Shown: positions 1-9,943, counted from the stretch's first letter. The stretch is 64,000 nucleotides of DNA from Gemmatimonadota bacterium (GCA_029879725.1 JAOUPR010000003.1:1-64000); one strand, 5' to 3'. Notes: generated by a model from the letters alone, not told the origin. A program made the numbers and translations.

Positions 1-1170
1 CCCACCCGCGGCCGCCAGTTCCCCCAACCAGAACGATACGTCCTCACGATGCACTTCCCTGAGCGCCTCCTCCCGCTCGCCATCGAGCGCCACTCCCCGC
101 CGCGCTCCATCGCGGAACCGGATCTCCCGCTTGACCAGTTCCAGGACGAACGCCGTCACGGCGGGATCGGGCGCGCCCACCAGGGCCGAGCGGTCGGGGT
201 CCGGCAGTGACCAGACGTAGCGGGCCACGACGTCCAGGTCCAGGCCACCACCCTCCCAGGTCGCCACGGGAGGGCCGGACACCGGGTCAACACCGCCCGG
301 CCCGGCCACGCCGGGGGGCTCCCCTTCCACGGGGAGGACGGCCAGGCGCCGCACCACGGCCGGCCCCTCCGGCGAGACCCGGGGAGAGATCCGGTCCAGA
401 AGCTCCCTTCCGGCCCGGGCGTCGGACTGCGCGATGATGCGCTCGGACAGCAGGCGCGCGAAGAGCCCGGCCACGTCCTGGAAGCGAGGTCGGTATACGA
501 CATGGAAACCCGCGGGGCTCTCCACCACCGACGAGACCTGACCCGGAAGGAGTTGCGTAGCCGCGGCCCGGAGCGGGCCGGGCACCTCGTCGGGCCGCAT
601 CAAGCCGAGAAGGCCGGTCTCGTCCCGCGTCTCCTGGTCTTCGCTCTGCGCCACCGCCGCGGCCCAGCTTCCGCCCGACGTGAGCCCCCCCAGGATCGCC
701 TCCGCGGTGCGGCGCTGCAGATTCCTCTCGGCCGGAGAGGTGCCGGCCTCGGTGCGCCGCAACACGTGGGCCAGGAGGACGAGCGTGTCGGACTCGAACG
801 CTTCCGCGGCGGCGGCGGGCGTCACGGTCGCGACGTCCCCCAGCCTCTCCCGACGCTCCTCTTCGAGCACCGCCTCGCGTCGTTCCAGCCAGAGGGACGC
901 CTCCATCGCCTCGGGGCCGAGGAGGTCGTCTCCGGCCGCGGCCCTCTGGGCCAGGGCCGCCATGGAGACCCAGTGGTCCACCAGGGACGCCACCGTGCCC
1001 GAGTCGAGGGAGAGCGGTTGCCCGAGCACGAGGAGGTCCGCGAGCCTCCCGGACGTCAGGGCCCGATCGCCCACCCGGGCGACAGGGCCCAGCGGACTCT
1101 CCTCCGCGCATCCGGCCAGCGCCAGCGAGGTGGCCAGCACCCACGCCGGCCACCTCCGATACCGGGACAT
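1..1170 (-). CDS. Parvulin-like peptidyl-prolyl isomerase lipoprotein (partial)
   Basis: The reading frame opens at an ATG at 1170 and runs off the left edge after 390 codons with no stop. The N-terminus is a lipoprotein signal ending LALAGC, with the lipidated Cys at residue 21. Residues about 130-230 resemble a parvulin domain: a leading LLAH, a helix with G-SW--A, then the typical LPGQVSSVVESPAGFHVVY ending. This is the PrsA/SurA-type fold that helps secreted or outer-membrane proteins fold in the periplasm. It begins 17 bases after the propeller gene stops, so the two are probably co-transcribed. I see no strong ribosome binding site. The C-terminal part has no family I recognise. Confidence 0.75.
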   Translation of the reverse strand, partial: MSRYRRWPAWVLATSLALAGCAEESPLGPVARVGDRALTSGRLADLLVLGQPLSLDSGTVASLVDHWVSMAALAQRAAAGDDLLGPEAMEASLWLERREAVLEEERRERLGDVATVTPAAAAEAFESDTLVLLAHVLRRTEAGTSPAERNLQRRTAEAILGGLTSGGSWAAAVAQSEDQETRDETGLLGLMRPDEVPGPLRAAATQLLPGQVSSVVESPAGFHVVYRPRFQDVAGLFARLLSERIIAQSDARAGRELLDRISPRVSPEGPAVVRRLAVLPVEGEPPGVAGPGGVDPVSGPPVATWEGGGLDLDVVARYVWSLPDPDRSALVGAPDPAVTAFVLELVKREIRFRDGARRGVALDGEREEALREVHREDVSFWLGELAAAGG

Positions 1171-1187
1171 CCCCCGGACGGGGACGG

Positions 1188-4100
1188 TCACGAGATCAGA
1201 CGGCATCCCTCCGGCCGCTCACATTCCGGAGCCACGGGAGCCAACCCCAACCGCTCCAACTCCCGGTTCACCGCGGCCAGGTCGGCGGACCAGATCTCTT
1301 CGAGGCGATCCGTGTGCGTCTTCAGTTCGTCCACCATGATCTGGAACACGTCGTACATCCCGTTGCCCGGCCGGCCGTCTCCGCGCTCGGACATGGAGAG
1401 GAGGTTGGCCAGGCGGTTGTTCACCTTGATGGGGAAGTTCAGCGGATCCTGATTGCTCCGGTTCCTCACCTGGTAGATGTCGCCCTCCACGGCGGAGGCA
1501 TTGGTGGTGAGACGCTCTCCGGCTTCAGCCAGGCGGGCGTCGTCGGACCTGGTCAGGCGGTCCTCGAGCTGGGCCTTGACGTTGCGGATGGCGATGACCG
1601 ACGAGTTGGCTTCGTTCACCTTGTCACGGAGTTGGACGCCGAATTCGTACTGGGCCACCATGTCCGCGTCGGTGACGTCGGTGATCCACGGATTCCGCCG
1701 CACCTCCACCGCGGTGGTCTCCGTGCGGCCGTCGGCGGTGAGGCGGACGGTGTAGCTTCCCGGCGGCACCGCCGGTGCCATGCTCCGAACCCCCCAGTAG
1801 ATCATCCCCGGGAAGCTCGCGGCGGGGTCGATGCTCAGATCCCACTGGAGCGAGTTCAGCCCGGCCGCCACCGGCATGGCCGGGCCCTGCCACCGGTCCC
1901 GTTCTTCGGTGGTGTCGGCGGGAAGGAAGGTGCGCACCACCGTCCCGGTCCCGTCGAGAATCTCCAGCCTGGCGTCCGCCGGGGTATCGGCGAGCCACCA
2001 CGAGAGCGTCACTCCATTGGCGGACCGGTACGCCGCCGCCGGCGCGAAGAGGACCACGGGGCGGGACGTCAGCCCCGCCTCGGCCTGCCGCAGCGGCGCC
2101 ATGTTGTCCAGCACCCAGAAGCCCCGACCGTGGCTGGCGATGGCGAGTTGATCGTGCTCCACGATGAGGTCCGCCACCGGGACGTCCGGGAAGCCCGGAT
2201 TCAGTTCCTGCCAGCGGGCGCCGTCGTCGTACGACACGTACACGCCGTGCTGCGTCCCGGCGTAGAGCATCCCCGCGCGGTTCGGATCCTCGCGGACGGT
2301 ATGCACGTACGCGTCCCCGCGGATGCCCGCCACGATCTTCGTCCACGTGCGGCCGTAGTCGGAGGTCTTCCACACGTACGGCGCGAAGTCGTCCAGGAGG
2401 GGGCGCCGCACGGAAACGTACGCTCTCCCCGCGTCGAAGGCCGAGGCATCGATCTGACTGACCCGCCCGAACGCAGGCATGTCCGGTGGCGTGACGTCGG
2501 CCCACGTCTTCCCGCCGTCGCGGGTCACGTGGACCAGCCCGTCGTCGGACCCGGTCCAGATCACGTCGATGTCCACCTTCCCCGGCGCCACCGAGAAGAT
2601 CGTGGCGTATACCTCGGGGCCGTTCATGTCTCCGGTGATGGGTCCGCCGGAATGCCCCAGGGTGCTGGGGTCGTGGCGGGTGAGATCGTCGCTCAACCGA
2701 TCCCACGTCGTACCGCCGTCGGTGGTTCTCCACAGACGGTTGGATGACGCGTAGAGTACCTCGGGATCGAGGGGAGAGAAGAGGATGGGGAAGGTCCACT
2801 GCCACCGCTCCACCATGTCGATGGCCGGTTCCCCGGAGTAGAACCACGGGTAGGGATTGACCTCGCGGGAGGTCCCCAGACGCCGGTTGAACTTGTCGAT
2901 GTAGCGACCGTTGTTGGTGCCCGAGTAGAAGAGGTCCAGGTCCCGGGGATCCGGGGCGATGTAGCCGGGCTCTCCGCCGCCCACCACGTACGCCACGTTC
3001 ATGGACCCTTCCGTGACGCTACGCGGCCGGCCACCGTACCCGCCGCCGCCCGCGCCGAAGCCGAAGCGCCCCGCGTTCCAGGCCGAAGGGAGGCAGAGGG
3101 TGCTGTTGTCCTGCTGCGAGCCGCAGACGTGGAAGGGGACGTGGGCCGTGGTGACGACGTGGTAGAACTGGGACGTCGGGAACTCCTGGTCGGTCCACTT
3201 CCCGGCGGTGTTGAAGCTCACCGCACCGCCGCCGTCGTTCCCCACCACGAGGTGGCTGGGATCCGCGGGATCGATCCACAGATCGTGGAAGTCGCCGTGG
3301 GTGCCGTTGTTGATGGTCTCGTACGTCTTCCCTCCGTCGGTGGAGCGGAAGAGGGAGGTGTTCTCCATGTAGACCACGTCCGGGTCCTGATGGTCGGCGA
3401 AGACGTGGGTGTAGTAGAAGGCGCGCTGGCGGATGGCACGGTCGTCGTTCACGAGCTCCCAGGTGGCGCCGGCGTCGTCACTCCGGAAGAGTCCCCCGTT
3501 GTCGTTCTCGTAGAGGGCGTATACCCGGTCGGAGTCGGCGCTGGACACGGCCAGCCCGATCCGCCCCACCAGACCCTCCTGGGGCATCCCGGGGTTCCGG
3601 GTCAGCTCGGTCCAGTTCTCGCCGCCGTCGGTGCTCTTGAACATCCCGCTCCCGGGGCCGCCGGAGGACATGGTGTACTCCTTCCGGAACGCCTGCCAGA
3701 GCGAAGCGTAGAGGACGTCGGGATCGTTGCGGTCCACGGCGATGTCGATGGCGCCGGTCTCGTCGTCGCGGTACAGGACCCGCTCCCAGGTGTCACCGCC
3801 GTCGGTGCTCTTGAAGACCCCGCGCTCCTCGCTGGGCGCGCTGTACTTCCCGAAGGACGCCACCCAGATGACGTCGGGGTCCGTGGGGTGGATCCGGATC
3901 TTCGAGATCCCGTGGGACTGGGAGAAGCCCACGTGCTCCCAGGTCTCACCTCCGTCCCGGGAACGGTACACACCGTCTCCGGGCATGATGTTGCCGCGGA
4001 TGCACGTCTCGCCGGTCCCGATGAAGACGAGGTCCGGGTCGGTCTCGCTCACCGCCACGGCGCCCACCGAGGCGGCCGTGATCTTGAAGTCGGTGACCGG

Positions 4101-4376
4101 CGCCCAGTTCTCCCCCCCGTCGCTGGTCTTCCAGAGACCGCCGCCCACGGCGCCGAAGTACGCCTCGTCGGGGCGCCCCACCACCCCGCTCACCGCGATG
4201 GAGCGGCCACCCCGGTCGGGACCCAGGTTCCGCCACTGGTACCCGGCCAGGAAGGCGGAGTCGAGGACCACGGCGCCGGAGCCCTGCTGGGCCGAGACGG
4301 GAGAAGGGAACGGCACGGCGGCCAAGAGAGTGAGGATGGCGGCCGCGGTACGGGAAGAATGACGCGTCGGAATCAT
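1188..4376 (-). CDS. Secreted sortilin-like Asp-box beta-propeller protein
   Basis: This 1062-residue exported protein starts at the ATG at 4376, which gives a clean signal peptide (hydrophobic run, then SPVSAQQ); an upstream in-frame ATG would add 33 residues of low-complexity sequence. Many Asp-box motifs of the S/T-x-D-x-G-x-T-W type recur (SDGGENW, SRDGGETW, STDGGDTW, TTDGGTTW, TRDGGKTW), as in the VPS10/sortilin, BNR and YVTN-like propellers often labelled glycosyl hydrolase. No catalytic glycosidase residues can be assigned. After the propeller comes an Ig-like region (about 780-900), then a helical tail of about 150 residues. It probably acts outside the cytoplasm in binding or processing. 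Such proteins are numerous in Gemmatimonadota. The substrate is unknown. Confidence 0.85.
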   Translation of the reverse strand: MIPTRHSSRTAAAILTLLAAVPFPSPVSAQQGSGAVVLDSAFLAGYQWRNLGPDRGGRSIAVSGVVGRPDEAYFGAVGGGLWKTSDGGENWAPVTDFKITAASVGAVAVSETDPDLVFIGTGETCIRGNIMPGDGVYRSRDGGETWEHVGFSQSHGISKIRIHPTDPDVIWVASFGKYSAPSEERGVFKSTDGGDTWERVLYRDDETGAIDIAVDRNDPDVLYASLWQAFRKEYTMSSGGPGSGMFKSTDGGENWTELTRNPGMPQEGLVGRIGLAVSSADSDRVYALYENDNGGLFRSDDAGATWELVNDDRAIRQRAFYYTHVFADHQDPDVVYMENTSLFRSTDGGKTYETINNGTHGDFHDLWIDPADPSHLVVGNDGGGAVSFNTAGKWTDQEFPTSQFYHVVTTAHVPFHVCGSQQDNSTLCLPSAWNAGRFGFGAGGGGYGGRPRSVTEGSMNVAYVVGGGEPGYIAPDPRDLDLFYSGTNNGRYIDKFNRRLGTSREVNPYPWFYSGEPAIDMVERWQWTFPILFSPLDPEVLYASSNRLWRTTDGGTTWDRLSDDLTRHDPSTLGHSGGPITGDMNGPEVYATIFSVAPGKVDIDVIWTGSDDGLVHVTRDGGKTWADVTPPDMPAFGRVSQIDASAFDAGRAYVSVRRPLLDDFAPYVWKTSDYGRTWTKIVAGIRGDAYVHTVREDPNRAGMLYAGTQHGVYVSYDDGARWQELNPGFPDVPVADLIVEHDQLAIASHGRGFWVLDNMAPLRQAEAGLTSRPVVLFAPAAAYRSANGVTLSWWLADTPADARLEILDGTGTVVRTFLPADTTEERDRWQGPAMPVAAGLNSLQWDLSIDPAASFPGMIYWGVRSMAPAVPPGSYTVRLTADGRTETTAVEVRRNPWITDVTDADMVAQYEFGVQLRDKVNEANSSVIAIRNVKAQLEDRLTRSDDARLAEAGERLTTNASAVEGDIYQVRNRSNQDPLNFPIKVNNRLANLLSMSERGDGRPGNGMYDVFQIMVDELKTHTDRLEEIWSADLAAVNRELERLGLAPVAPECERPEGCRLIS

Positions 4377-4503
4377 GGGCGTATCCGCTGGGATGCGTGG
4401 ACTTCTGGAACGTGCGGCAATGTATCCCGCCCCCCGGGACCCAGCCACCCTGAGGAGGGCGGCGGATCCCTTCACGGTGGACTCCCCTCGAGACGAACCG
4501 GGA

Positions 4504-5760
4504 TCAGTCCGGTTTCCCGAACGGAAGGCGGTTCACCACCACCGTCCCGTTGCTGACGATGACCAGGGGATCCTGGAGTGATCGCGGGTGCTCCAGGGGA
4601 TTCCGGTCGACCACCAGGAGATCGGCCTCCAGCCCTTCGCGCACCGATCCGGTCCGCTCCTCCACTCCCAGGAGCCGGGCGGCGCGGCTCGTGGCGGCCT
4701 GGAGCGCGTACAGGGGATCGAAGCCCAACTCCTCCACCATGAAGGTGACGGCGCGGGAGACGCGCGCGGTGCTCCCCTCACCGTAATCGGTATCCACGCC
4801 CACCACGATGGGGATGCCCAACGCGTACGCCCGGGCAACCATCTCCACACGTCGCGGCGCGATGTGCTGGCCACGGAGGAAGAGCGCGGGGTCGGAGTAG
4901 TCCCCCGGCTGGCCGAAGGACAGGACGGAACTCAGGGTGGGGACGAGCCACGTCCCGCGCTCCTTCATGAGGAGAAGCGTCTCCTCGGATGCGTACGTGC
5001 CGTGTTCGACGCTGGTGACTCCGGCCATCACCGCGGCCCGGATGCCCTCGTCCCCGTGGGCGTGGGCGGCGACCCGAAGTCCCCTCTCCGCCGCCGCGTC
5101 CACCACGGCGCGAAGCTGCCTCCGGGAGTACACCTGCTCCCGGGGATCCGTCTCCGGGAGCCCCGCCCTCTCGGTCCCGCGGGTCTTGATCCAGTCCACT
5201 CCGTGATCCGCGTTCACTCCGACCAGGAGCCGGAGGTCGTCTTCGGTCTCCACCGCACGGGTGAGGAACGGGTAGAGACGAGGGTCGGCCAGCGCCCCGT
5301 CGCCGAGGTCCGGAGTCACGTAGACTCCCGTCGCCAGGATGTCCGGCCCGGAGAGCGCCCCACGCCGCACCGCGTCTCGGATGGCCACGTCGGCGTAGCC
5401 GTCGACGCCGGCCGTCCGGACGGTGGTGACCCCTGACTCCAGGGCTCTCCGGGCGGCGGAGAGGGTGTTGAGATGGCTGTGGGCGTCGACGAGGCCGGGC
5501 ACGACCCAGTATCCACGAAGCTCCAGCTCCACCGCTCCCGGTGGAGTCGCGAGGTCCGCCGGACCGATCCTCCGGATGCGGCCGTCCTCCACGACCACCG
5601 ACACGTCCATGAGCGGATCGGAGGACACTCCATCCACCACGTTCACCCCCCTGAGGACCAGGGGTGGGGAGGATTGTGCCTCCAGCGACCCGGGCCACGT
5701 GAGCGCGCGGGCGAGGATCAGGAGGAGAACGAAGACGGGAGCCGGCACTCGGCGAGTCAT
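4504..5760 (-). CDS. Secreted metal-dependent amidohydrolase
   Basis: This 418-residue amidohydrolase-superfamily enzyme resembles imidazolonepropionase and prolidase-like members. It has an N-terminal signal sequence ending near SLEAQS. The TIM-barrel metal motifs are complete: H94-S-H96, a candidate carboxylated lysine K192 in DWIKTRG, H233 and H235 in AAHAHGDEG, H253 in VEHGTY and an Asp in VGVDTDYG. The substrate cannot be read from sequence; secreted relatives often act on dipeptides or cyclic amides. It lies 127 bases upstream of the propeller gene on the same strand, and may share a transcript with it. The ATG at 5760 has only a distant AGGA as ribosome binding site. Confidence 0.88.
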   Translation of the reverse strand: MTRRVPAPVFVLLLILARALTWPGSLEAQSSPPLVLRGVNVVDGVSSDPLMDVSVVVEDGRIRRIGPADLATPPGAVELELRGYWVVPGLVDAHSHLNTLSAARRALESGVTTVRTAGVDGYADVAIRDAVRRGALSGPDILATGVYVTPDLGDGALADPRLYPFLTRAVETEDDLRLLVGVNADHGVDWIKTRGTERAGLPETDPREQVYSRRQLRAVVDAAAERGLRVAAHAHGDEGIRAAVMAGVTSVEHGTYASEETLLLMKERGTWLVPTLSSVLSFGQPGDYSDPALFLRGQHIAPRRVEMVARAYALGIPIVVGVDTDYGEGSTARVSRAVTFMVEELGFDPLYALQAATSRAARLLGVEERTGSVREGLEADLLVVDRNPLEHPRSLQDPLVIVSNGTVVVNRLPFGKPD

Positions 5761-5863
5761 GGGCGAATCCTGGTAGGAGGATGAATGTCGGGGCGCTGGA
5801 AGTCCGTACGGACGCCCGGTCCACGGGACTCGAACGCCCTCGGCGCCCGGTCGGCGGCGGGGG

Positions 5864-6610
5864 TCAGGGAATGGGCACGCCCAACGTGTCGTGGTGGCGG
5901 AGGATGAGCTCCCTGAGGTACGCCCCGATGTAGTCCGCGCCCCGGAAGCCCGCCGCGATGGCGGCCGCCTCCTGCTCCTCCCGGGTGGCCTCGGGCGGGT
6001 TGGCGTACGCCTTGAGGTCCCGGTGGAAGGCGATGGTGAAGCCGTCCGTGGCGGATCCGGCGAGGCGGGTGAAGATCTTCGTGGGGGTGCGTCCCAACGC
6101 GGTGGCGTACGCGTTCTCCATCGCCCGCTCGCGGACCAGCTCCTCCCGCTTTCCCGCGAGTCCTTGATACATCTCCACGTGGTACAGACCGGCGCCCGCC
6201 CACGCGGCCTTCACCTCCGACACCGGAGGGCCGTTCACGAACACCTCCTCGCGCCACGCGGTACGGGCATCGATCTCCCGCTGCAGTTCCGCCCCGGTGC
6301 GGCCCGACGGGGTACGGGCCTCCGCGATGCGGGCGGTCCGCTCGGGAGAGAAGTACTCCGGCATCCCGTCCAGGGGATACAGGAGGAAGAGGTCCCACGC
6401 ATCTCCCTGGGTGTGACGCATCCACAGGGCGGGCTCGACGCCCACCGACGTGAGGAGCGCCCGCTTCTCCCGGTACAGGTCCAGGAGCTCGAGGAGCCGG
6501 CCCGGCGCCGCCTGCACGGTGAGGGTCCGGTACACGCCGGAGTCCTGACCCGACGTCGGTGAGGCCAGCACGACGACCGCCGTGGCCGCCAGGAGCGAGA
6601 TGCGCTTCAT
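5864..6610 (-). CDS. Secreted protein of unknown function, possible alpha-beta barrel
   Basis: The start was placed at the ATG at 6610 because it has a purine-rich AGGGGGGA ribosome binding site and opens a signal peptide ending TSGQDS; a longer frame has no such signals. The mature protein (248 codons in all) begins YRTLTVQAAPGRLLELLDLY and has a second block around VSEVKAAWAGAGLYHVEMYQ. This could be two tandem ferredoxin-like (dimeric alpha-beta barrel, NIPSNAP/EthD-like) repeats, but that is a guess from strand-helix spacing. It is upstream of the amidohydrolase by 103 bases on the same strand. No catalytic residues are identifiable. Confidence 0.6.
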   Translation of the reverse strand: MKRISLLAATAVVVLASPTSGQDSGVYRTLTVQAAPGRLLELLDLYREKRALLTSVGVEPALWMRHTQGDAWDLFLLYPLDGMPEYFSPERTARIAEARTPSGRTGAELQREIDARTAWREEVFVNGPPVSEVKAAWAGAGLYHVEMYQGLAGKREELVRERAMENAYATALGRTPTKIFTRLAGSATDGFTIAFHRDLKAYANPPEATREEQEAAAIAAGFRGADYIGAYLRELILRHHDTLGVPIP

Positions 6611-6874
6611 GGGTCCCCCCTGTGACGAGGTGAAGGCCGGGCGCGCCGCGGCTCTCCATTGGTCGCTGCGGACGGGCCTGCGCGAACGTCGACGACTGCA
6701 CTCGATATGGGCGATCGCACAGAGGGATGCAACCATACGACCGTCGCTCCGTCAGGAGTCCGCTCGCGCACGAGCCGTTGGCACCGCGCCGCGGGCGTCC
6801 TATCCTTGTCGTCACACCGGCACGTGACCACGGGTCCGGCCGACCTCCCCACGTGAGTTCATGGAGACAGCCTT

Positions 6875-8053
6875 GTGTCCCGTACAGTCCTCGGCATCAC
6901 CGCCCTCCTCGCCCTCCTCCTCCCCGCGTCGGCCATGAGCCAGTCGTCCGACCGACCCCGCGCCCGGGATCTGGGCGTCGTGGTGGGCGTGTTCGAGCCG
7001 GGCGAGCACAACGCCATCACCGACGTGGCGGGCATCCGCGTGGGGCACACCACCGTGTCGGACGGCGAGCGCGTCCAGACGGGCGTCACGGCCATCCTTC
7101 CCCACGGGGAGAACCCGTATTTCAGCAGGGTGCCGGCCGCCGTGTACGTCGGGAACGGATTCGGAAAGCTCCTGGGGGTCACCCAGGTCCAGGAACTGGG
7201 GGAGTTGGAGACTCCCATCCTCCTCACCTGTACGCTGTGTGTCTGGAAGGTGGCCGACGCCATGGTGGAGTGGATGCTGGACCGGGAGGGGATGCAGAAC
7301 GTCCGCTCCCTGAACGCCGTGGTCGGAGAAACCAACGACGGCGGGTTGAACGACATCCGCTCCCGGCCCGTGGAGCCGGGGCACGTGGTGTCCGCGCTGG
7401 AGTCGGCCGCGGGCGGGCCGGTGGCGGAAGGCGTGGTGGGGGCCGGAGCAGGCACCGTGGCCTTCGGGTGGAAGGGCGGGATCGGGACCAGTTCCCGGGT
7501 CCTCCCCGAGAGCCTGGGCGGATATACCGTGGGCGTGCTGGTGCAGTCCAATTTCGGGGGGATCCTCCAGATGAACGGGGCCCCGGTGGGGATCGAGTTG
7601 GGGCAGTACGCCTTCGCGGACCAGGTGCGCCGTGAAGGAGGCGAGGCGTACGACCCCGCCGCGGACGCGCAGGAGTGGGGATCCATCATGATGGTGGTGG
7701 CCACCGACGCCCCCCTCTCCCACCGGAACCTGGAACGCCTGGCGAAGAGGGTGATCATGGGGCTGGCGCGCACAGGCTCGTACGCGAGCAACGGCTCCGG
7801 GGACTACGTCATCGCCTTCTCCACCGCCGAGGAGGTGCGCAAGCGCCCCGATGGCGGATCCGTCCACGCCCTGGCCGACGTGGACAACGACCGCATGAGC
7901 GGGCTCTTCGAGGGCGCGGTCGAGGCCACCGAGGAGGCCATCTACAACTCCCTCCTGCGCGCGCACACCGTGACCAGCAACGGCCGCACGGTGGAGGCGC
8001 TCCCCATCGCGGAGACGCTGGAGATCCTGAAGAGGTACAACGCGGTGCGGTAG
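6875..8053 (+). CDS. Exported P1-family (DmpA-like) aminopeptidase
   Basis: This 392-residue protein of peptidase family P1 (DmpA/BapA, Ntn-type hydrolases that self-cleave) starts at a GTG at 6875 preceded by GGAGAC. The N-terminus is a signal peptide ending ASAMSQS. Family motifs are ITDVAGIRVGHTTV, the GGIGTSSR segment, VGVLVQSNFGG and the cleavage-site region WGSIMMVVATDAPL. G269-S270 corresponds to the Gly-Ser bond whose serine becomes the N-terminal nucleophile in DmpA. The later SGDYVIAFST motif is also present. It likely releases N-terminal residues from small peptides or amides in the periplasm. It converges on the MutS-like gene with only 13 bases between stops. Confidence 0.9.
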   Translation: MSRTVLGITALLALLLPASAMSQSSDRPRARDLGVVVGVFEPGEHNAITDVAGIRVGHTTVSDGERVQTGVTAILPHGENPYFSRVPAAVYVGNGFGKLLGVTQVQELGELETPILLTCTLCVWKVADAMVEWMLDREGMQNVRSLNAVVGETNDGGLNDIRSRPVEPGHVVSALESAAGGPVAEGVVGAGAGTVAFGWKGGIGTSSRVLPESLGGYTVGVLVQSNFGGILQMNGAPVGIELGQYAFADQVRREGGEAYDPAADAQEWGSIMMVVATDAPLSHRNLERLAKRVIMGLARTGSYASNGSGDYVIAFSTAEEVRKRPDGGSVHALADVDNDRMSGLFEGAVEATEEAIYNSLLRAHTVTSNGRTVEALPIAETLEILKRYNAVR

Positions 8054-8066
8054 CGGCCGGGGTGGG

Positions 8067-9941
8067 TCAGTCCCCGTCCAGTTCCAGTCCGCCCAGCCCC
8101 ACCGCCTCCAGCAGACGGAGCGCGTTGCGGGTGGTGGCGACACCCGGGCGGAGCGTGTAGTCGAAGGTGAGCCGGGTGGCGCCGTCCGTCTCGTGGACCG
8201 TCTCCCGGAAGTGCACGGCGTGGGCGGCCCGCTCCAGGTCGGGGGCGTCGGCCAGGGTGAGGTCGTGGGTGCTCACCGCCCCCACCGATCCGCTCCCGAG
8301 GAGGTGCCGGATCACGCCACGGGCCGCCACTCGGCGTTCGGCGGTGTTGGTTCCATGGAGGATCTCGTCGAGGAGATAGAGAACGGGAGGCGCCCCATCC
8401 TCACCGGCGTCGGCCGCCTCCACGATCTGCTTCACGCGCAGGAGTTCGGCCATGAACAGGGAGACCCCCTGGGCGAGGGAGTCCTCCACGCGCATGCACG
8501 TGCGGACGCGCAGCGGAGAGAGCGCCATGTACGATGCGCACACGGGGGCGCCGGCGCCGGCCAGGATCACGTTGGCCCCCAGCGCCCTGAGGAGCGTGCT
8601 CTTCCCCGACATGTTGGAGCCCGTGACCAGGAGGAAGGTCCCCGGGGGACCCACGGTGACCTCGTTGCCCACACACCGCGCCGGAGGGAGGAGGGGGTGT
8701 CCCAAGGCTCGTGCTTCCACCCCCGGCGGCCCGGACGTGCGCCACTCGGGAAAGGTCCACTCGGGGTGATCGTGGGCCGGTGAAGCCAGCGCCGCCAGGG
8801 CCTCCCATTCGCCCAACGCGTCGAGCCAGTCGACGGCCCGCGCACCCCAGGACCCGCGCCACGCGTCCAACCGGATGGCGAGGTGGAGGTCCGCCAGGAG
8901 CGCGACGGCGAGCACGGCGTAGAACATGTTTCGCCGGCTCTCCACCATGTCGGCCAGCCGGGAGAGGCGCCGCAGAGCGAGGTGCGCCGCGCCGTCGCCG
9001 GCGCCCAGGCGTTCACCGATCCGGCGCAGGGCCGCGGCATCCCATTCCCTCCCTTCGAGAAGCCGTAGCTGCGGGACGTACGCCCGCAGAGCGGGGCTCC
9101 CCAGGGCCACCGCGCTGAAATCCGAGGCCGCCCTGCGGCCCACCCGCCGCGCCAGCACCAACTGGGCCAGCGCGGGGACGACCCAGAACGGAGGAATCCC
9201 CCAGTTCATGGTCGACAGGAGAAGAACCAGCGTGGAGAGCGGCAGCACCCACGCCGCCCAGCGCAATCCGGTTCCGACGCCGTCCCGTCCCGCCGCCGCC
9301 CACCCAAGGAACCTCTCGATTCCACCCGGTCCGGGCGCGGCGTCCAGGCGCCCGTGCACCGTCACTTCCATCCGGAGGTCGAGGAGCGGGGCGAGCTCCT
9401 CCGCCGCCTCCCTCCGCGCGCGGGCCTCCTCCACCCGGGGAGGCGAGAGGAGCCAATCCCTGAGGACACGCCGTCCGCGGGTGGAGGTCACCGGCCCCAG
9501 GAGCCGGACCACCGACGTCCTTCCGCAGACGTCCAGATCCACGGCGTACGGATGGTCCGCGGGGACCTCCTCCCGGATCCGCTCCGCCTCGGGGAGGATG
9601 GCGTCCAGGCCCTCCCAGTCCCGGTCGAGGCGAAGGAGACCCTCCTCGGCGAGACTCCGGCGGGCCTCGTGCACGCGCCGGCGACGCCGTACGCGAGCAT
9701 GCACGGACACCAGCGCGAAGAAGACGATCAGCAGGCCGAGCGCTACACCGAACGCGATCCCGCCCGGCGTGCCGGTGAGGACGTCGGAGAGGACCCACGC
9801 TCCGGCCGCGGCCAGGAAGGTGACCACCCTGGCCGTGGACAAACGCCGGGACTCCCACCCCGACCGGTCCCTCGCCACCCGGTGGGCGGCCTCCCGCTCG
9901 ACATAGGCGTGGCGCGGATCGGGGGTCTCTCCACGGGTCAT
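8067..9941 (-). CDS. Membrane-anchored MutS-family ATPase
   Basis: This 624-residue protein carries only the MutS lever/clamp and ATPase parts. The P-loop G441-SNMSGK-S-T, the aromatic-hydrophobic Walker B with D525-E526, and the THD signature near residue 558 are intact. The mismatch-recognition domain of MutS (N-terminal Phe-x-Glu) is absent, and there is no Smr domain as in MutS2. Hydrophobic segments near residues 39-80, 227-266 and 338-356 look like membrane helices, so it belongs to the poorly characterised MutS-related membrane group. It starts two bases after serA ends, so it is the third gene of a serine-biosynthesis operon. Its function is unknown and a mismatch-repair role is unlikely. 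Confidence 0.8.
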   Translation of the reverse strand: MTRGETPDPRHAYVEREAAHRVARDRSGWESRRLSTARVVTFLAAAGAWVLSDVLTGTPGGIAFGVALGLLIVFFALVSVHARVRRRRRVHEARRSLAEEGLLRLDRDWEGLDAILPEAERIREEVPADHPYAVDLDVCGRTSVVRLLGPVTSTRGRRVLRDWLLSPPRVEEARARREAAEELAPLLDLRMEVTVHGRLDAAPGPGGIERFLGWAAAGRDGVGTGLRWAAWVLPLSTLVLLLSTMNWGIPPFWVVPALAQLVLARRVGRRAASDFSAVALGSPALRAYVPQLRLLEGREWDAAALRRIGERLGAGDGAAHLALRRLSRLADMVESRRNMFYAVLAVALLADLHLAIRLDAWRGSWGARAVDWLDALGEWEALAALASPAHDHPEWTFPEWRTSGPPGVEARALGHPLLPPARCVGNEVTVGPPGTFLLVTGSNMSGKSTLLRALGANVILAGAGAPVCASYMALSPLRVRTCMRVEDSLAQGVSLFMAELLRVKQIVEAADAGEDGAPPVLYLLDEILHGTNTAERRVAARGVIRHLLGSGSVGAVSTHDLTLADAPDLERAAHAVHFRETVHETDGATRLTFDYTLRPGVATTRNALRLLEAVGLGGLELDGD

Positions 9942-9943
9942 CG

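Noticed and set aside
287-1153. A 288-codon open frame on the minus strand near the left edge
   Set aside because: It is extremely Gly/Arg/Pro-rich and overlaps the lipoprotein frame, which has a lipobox and parvulin-like sequence; it is a shadow frame of GC-rich DNA.
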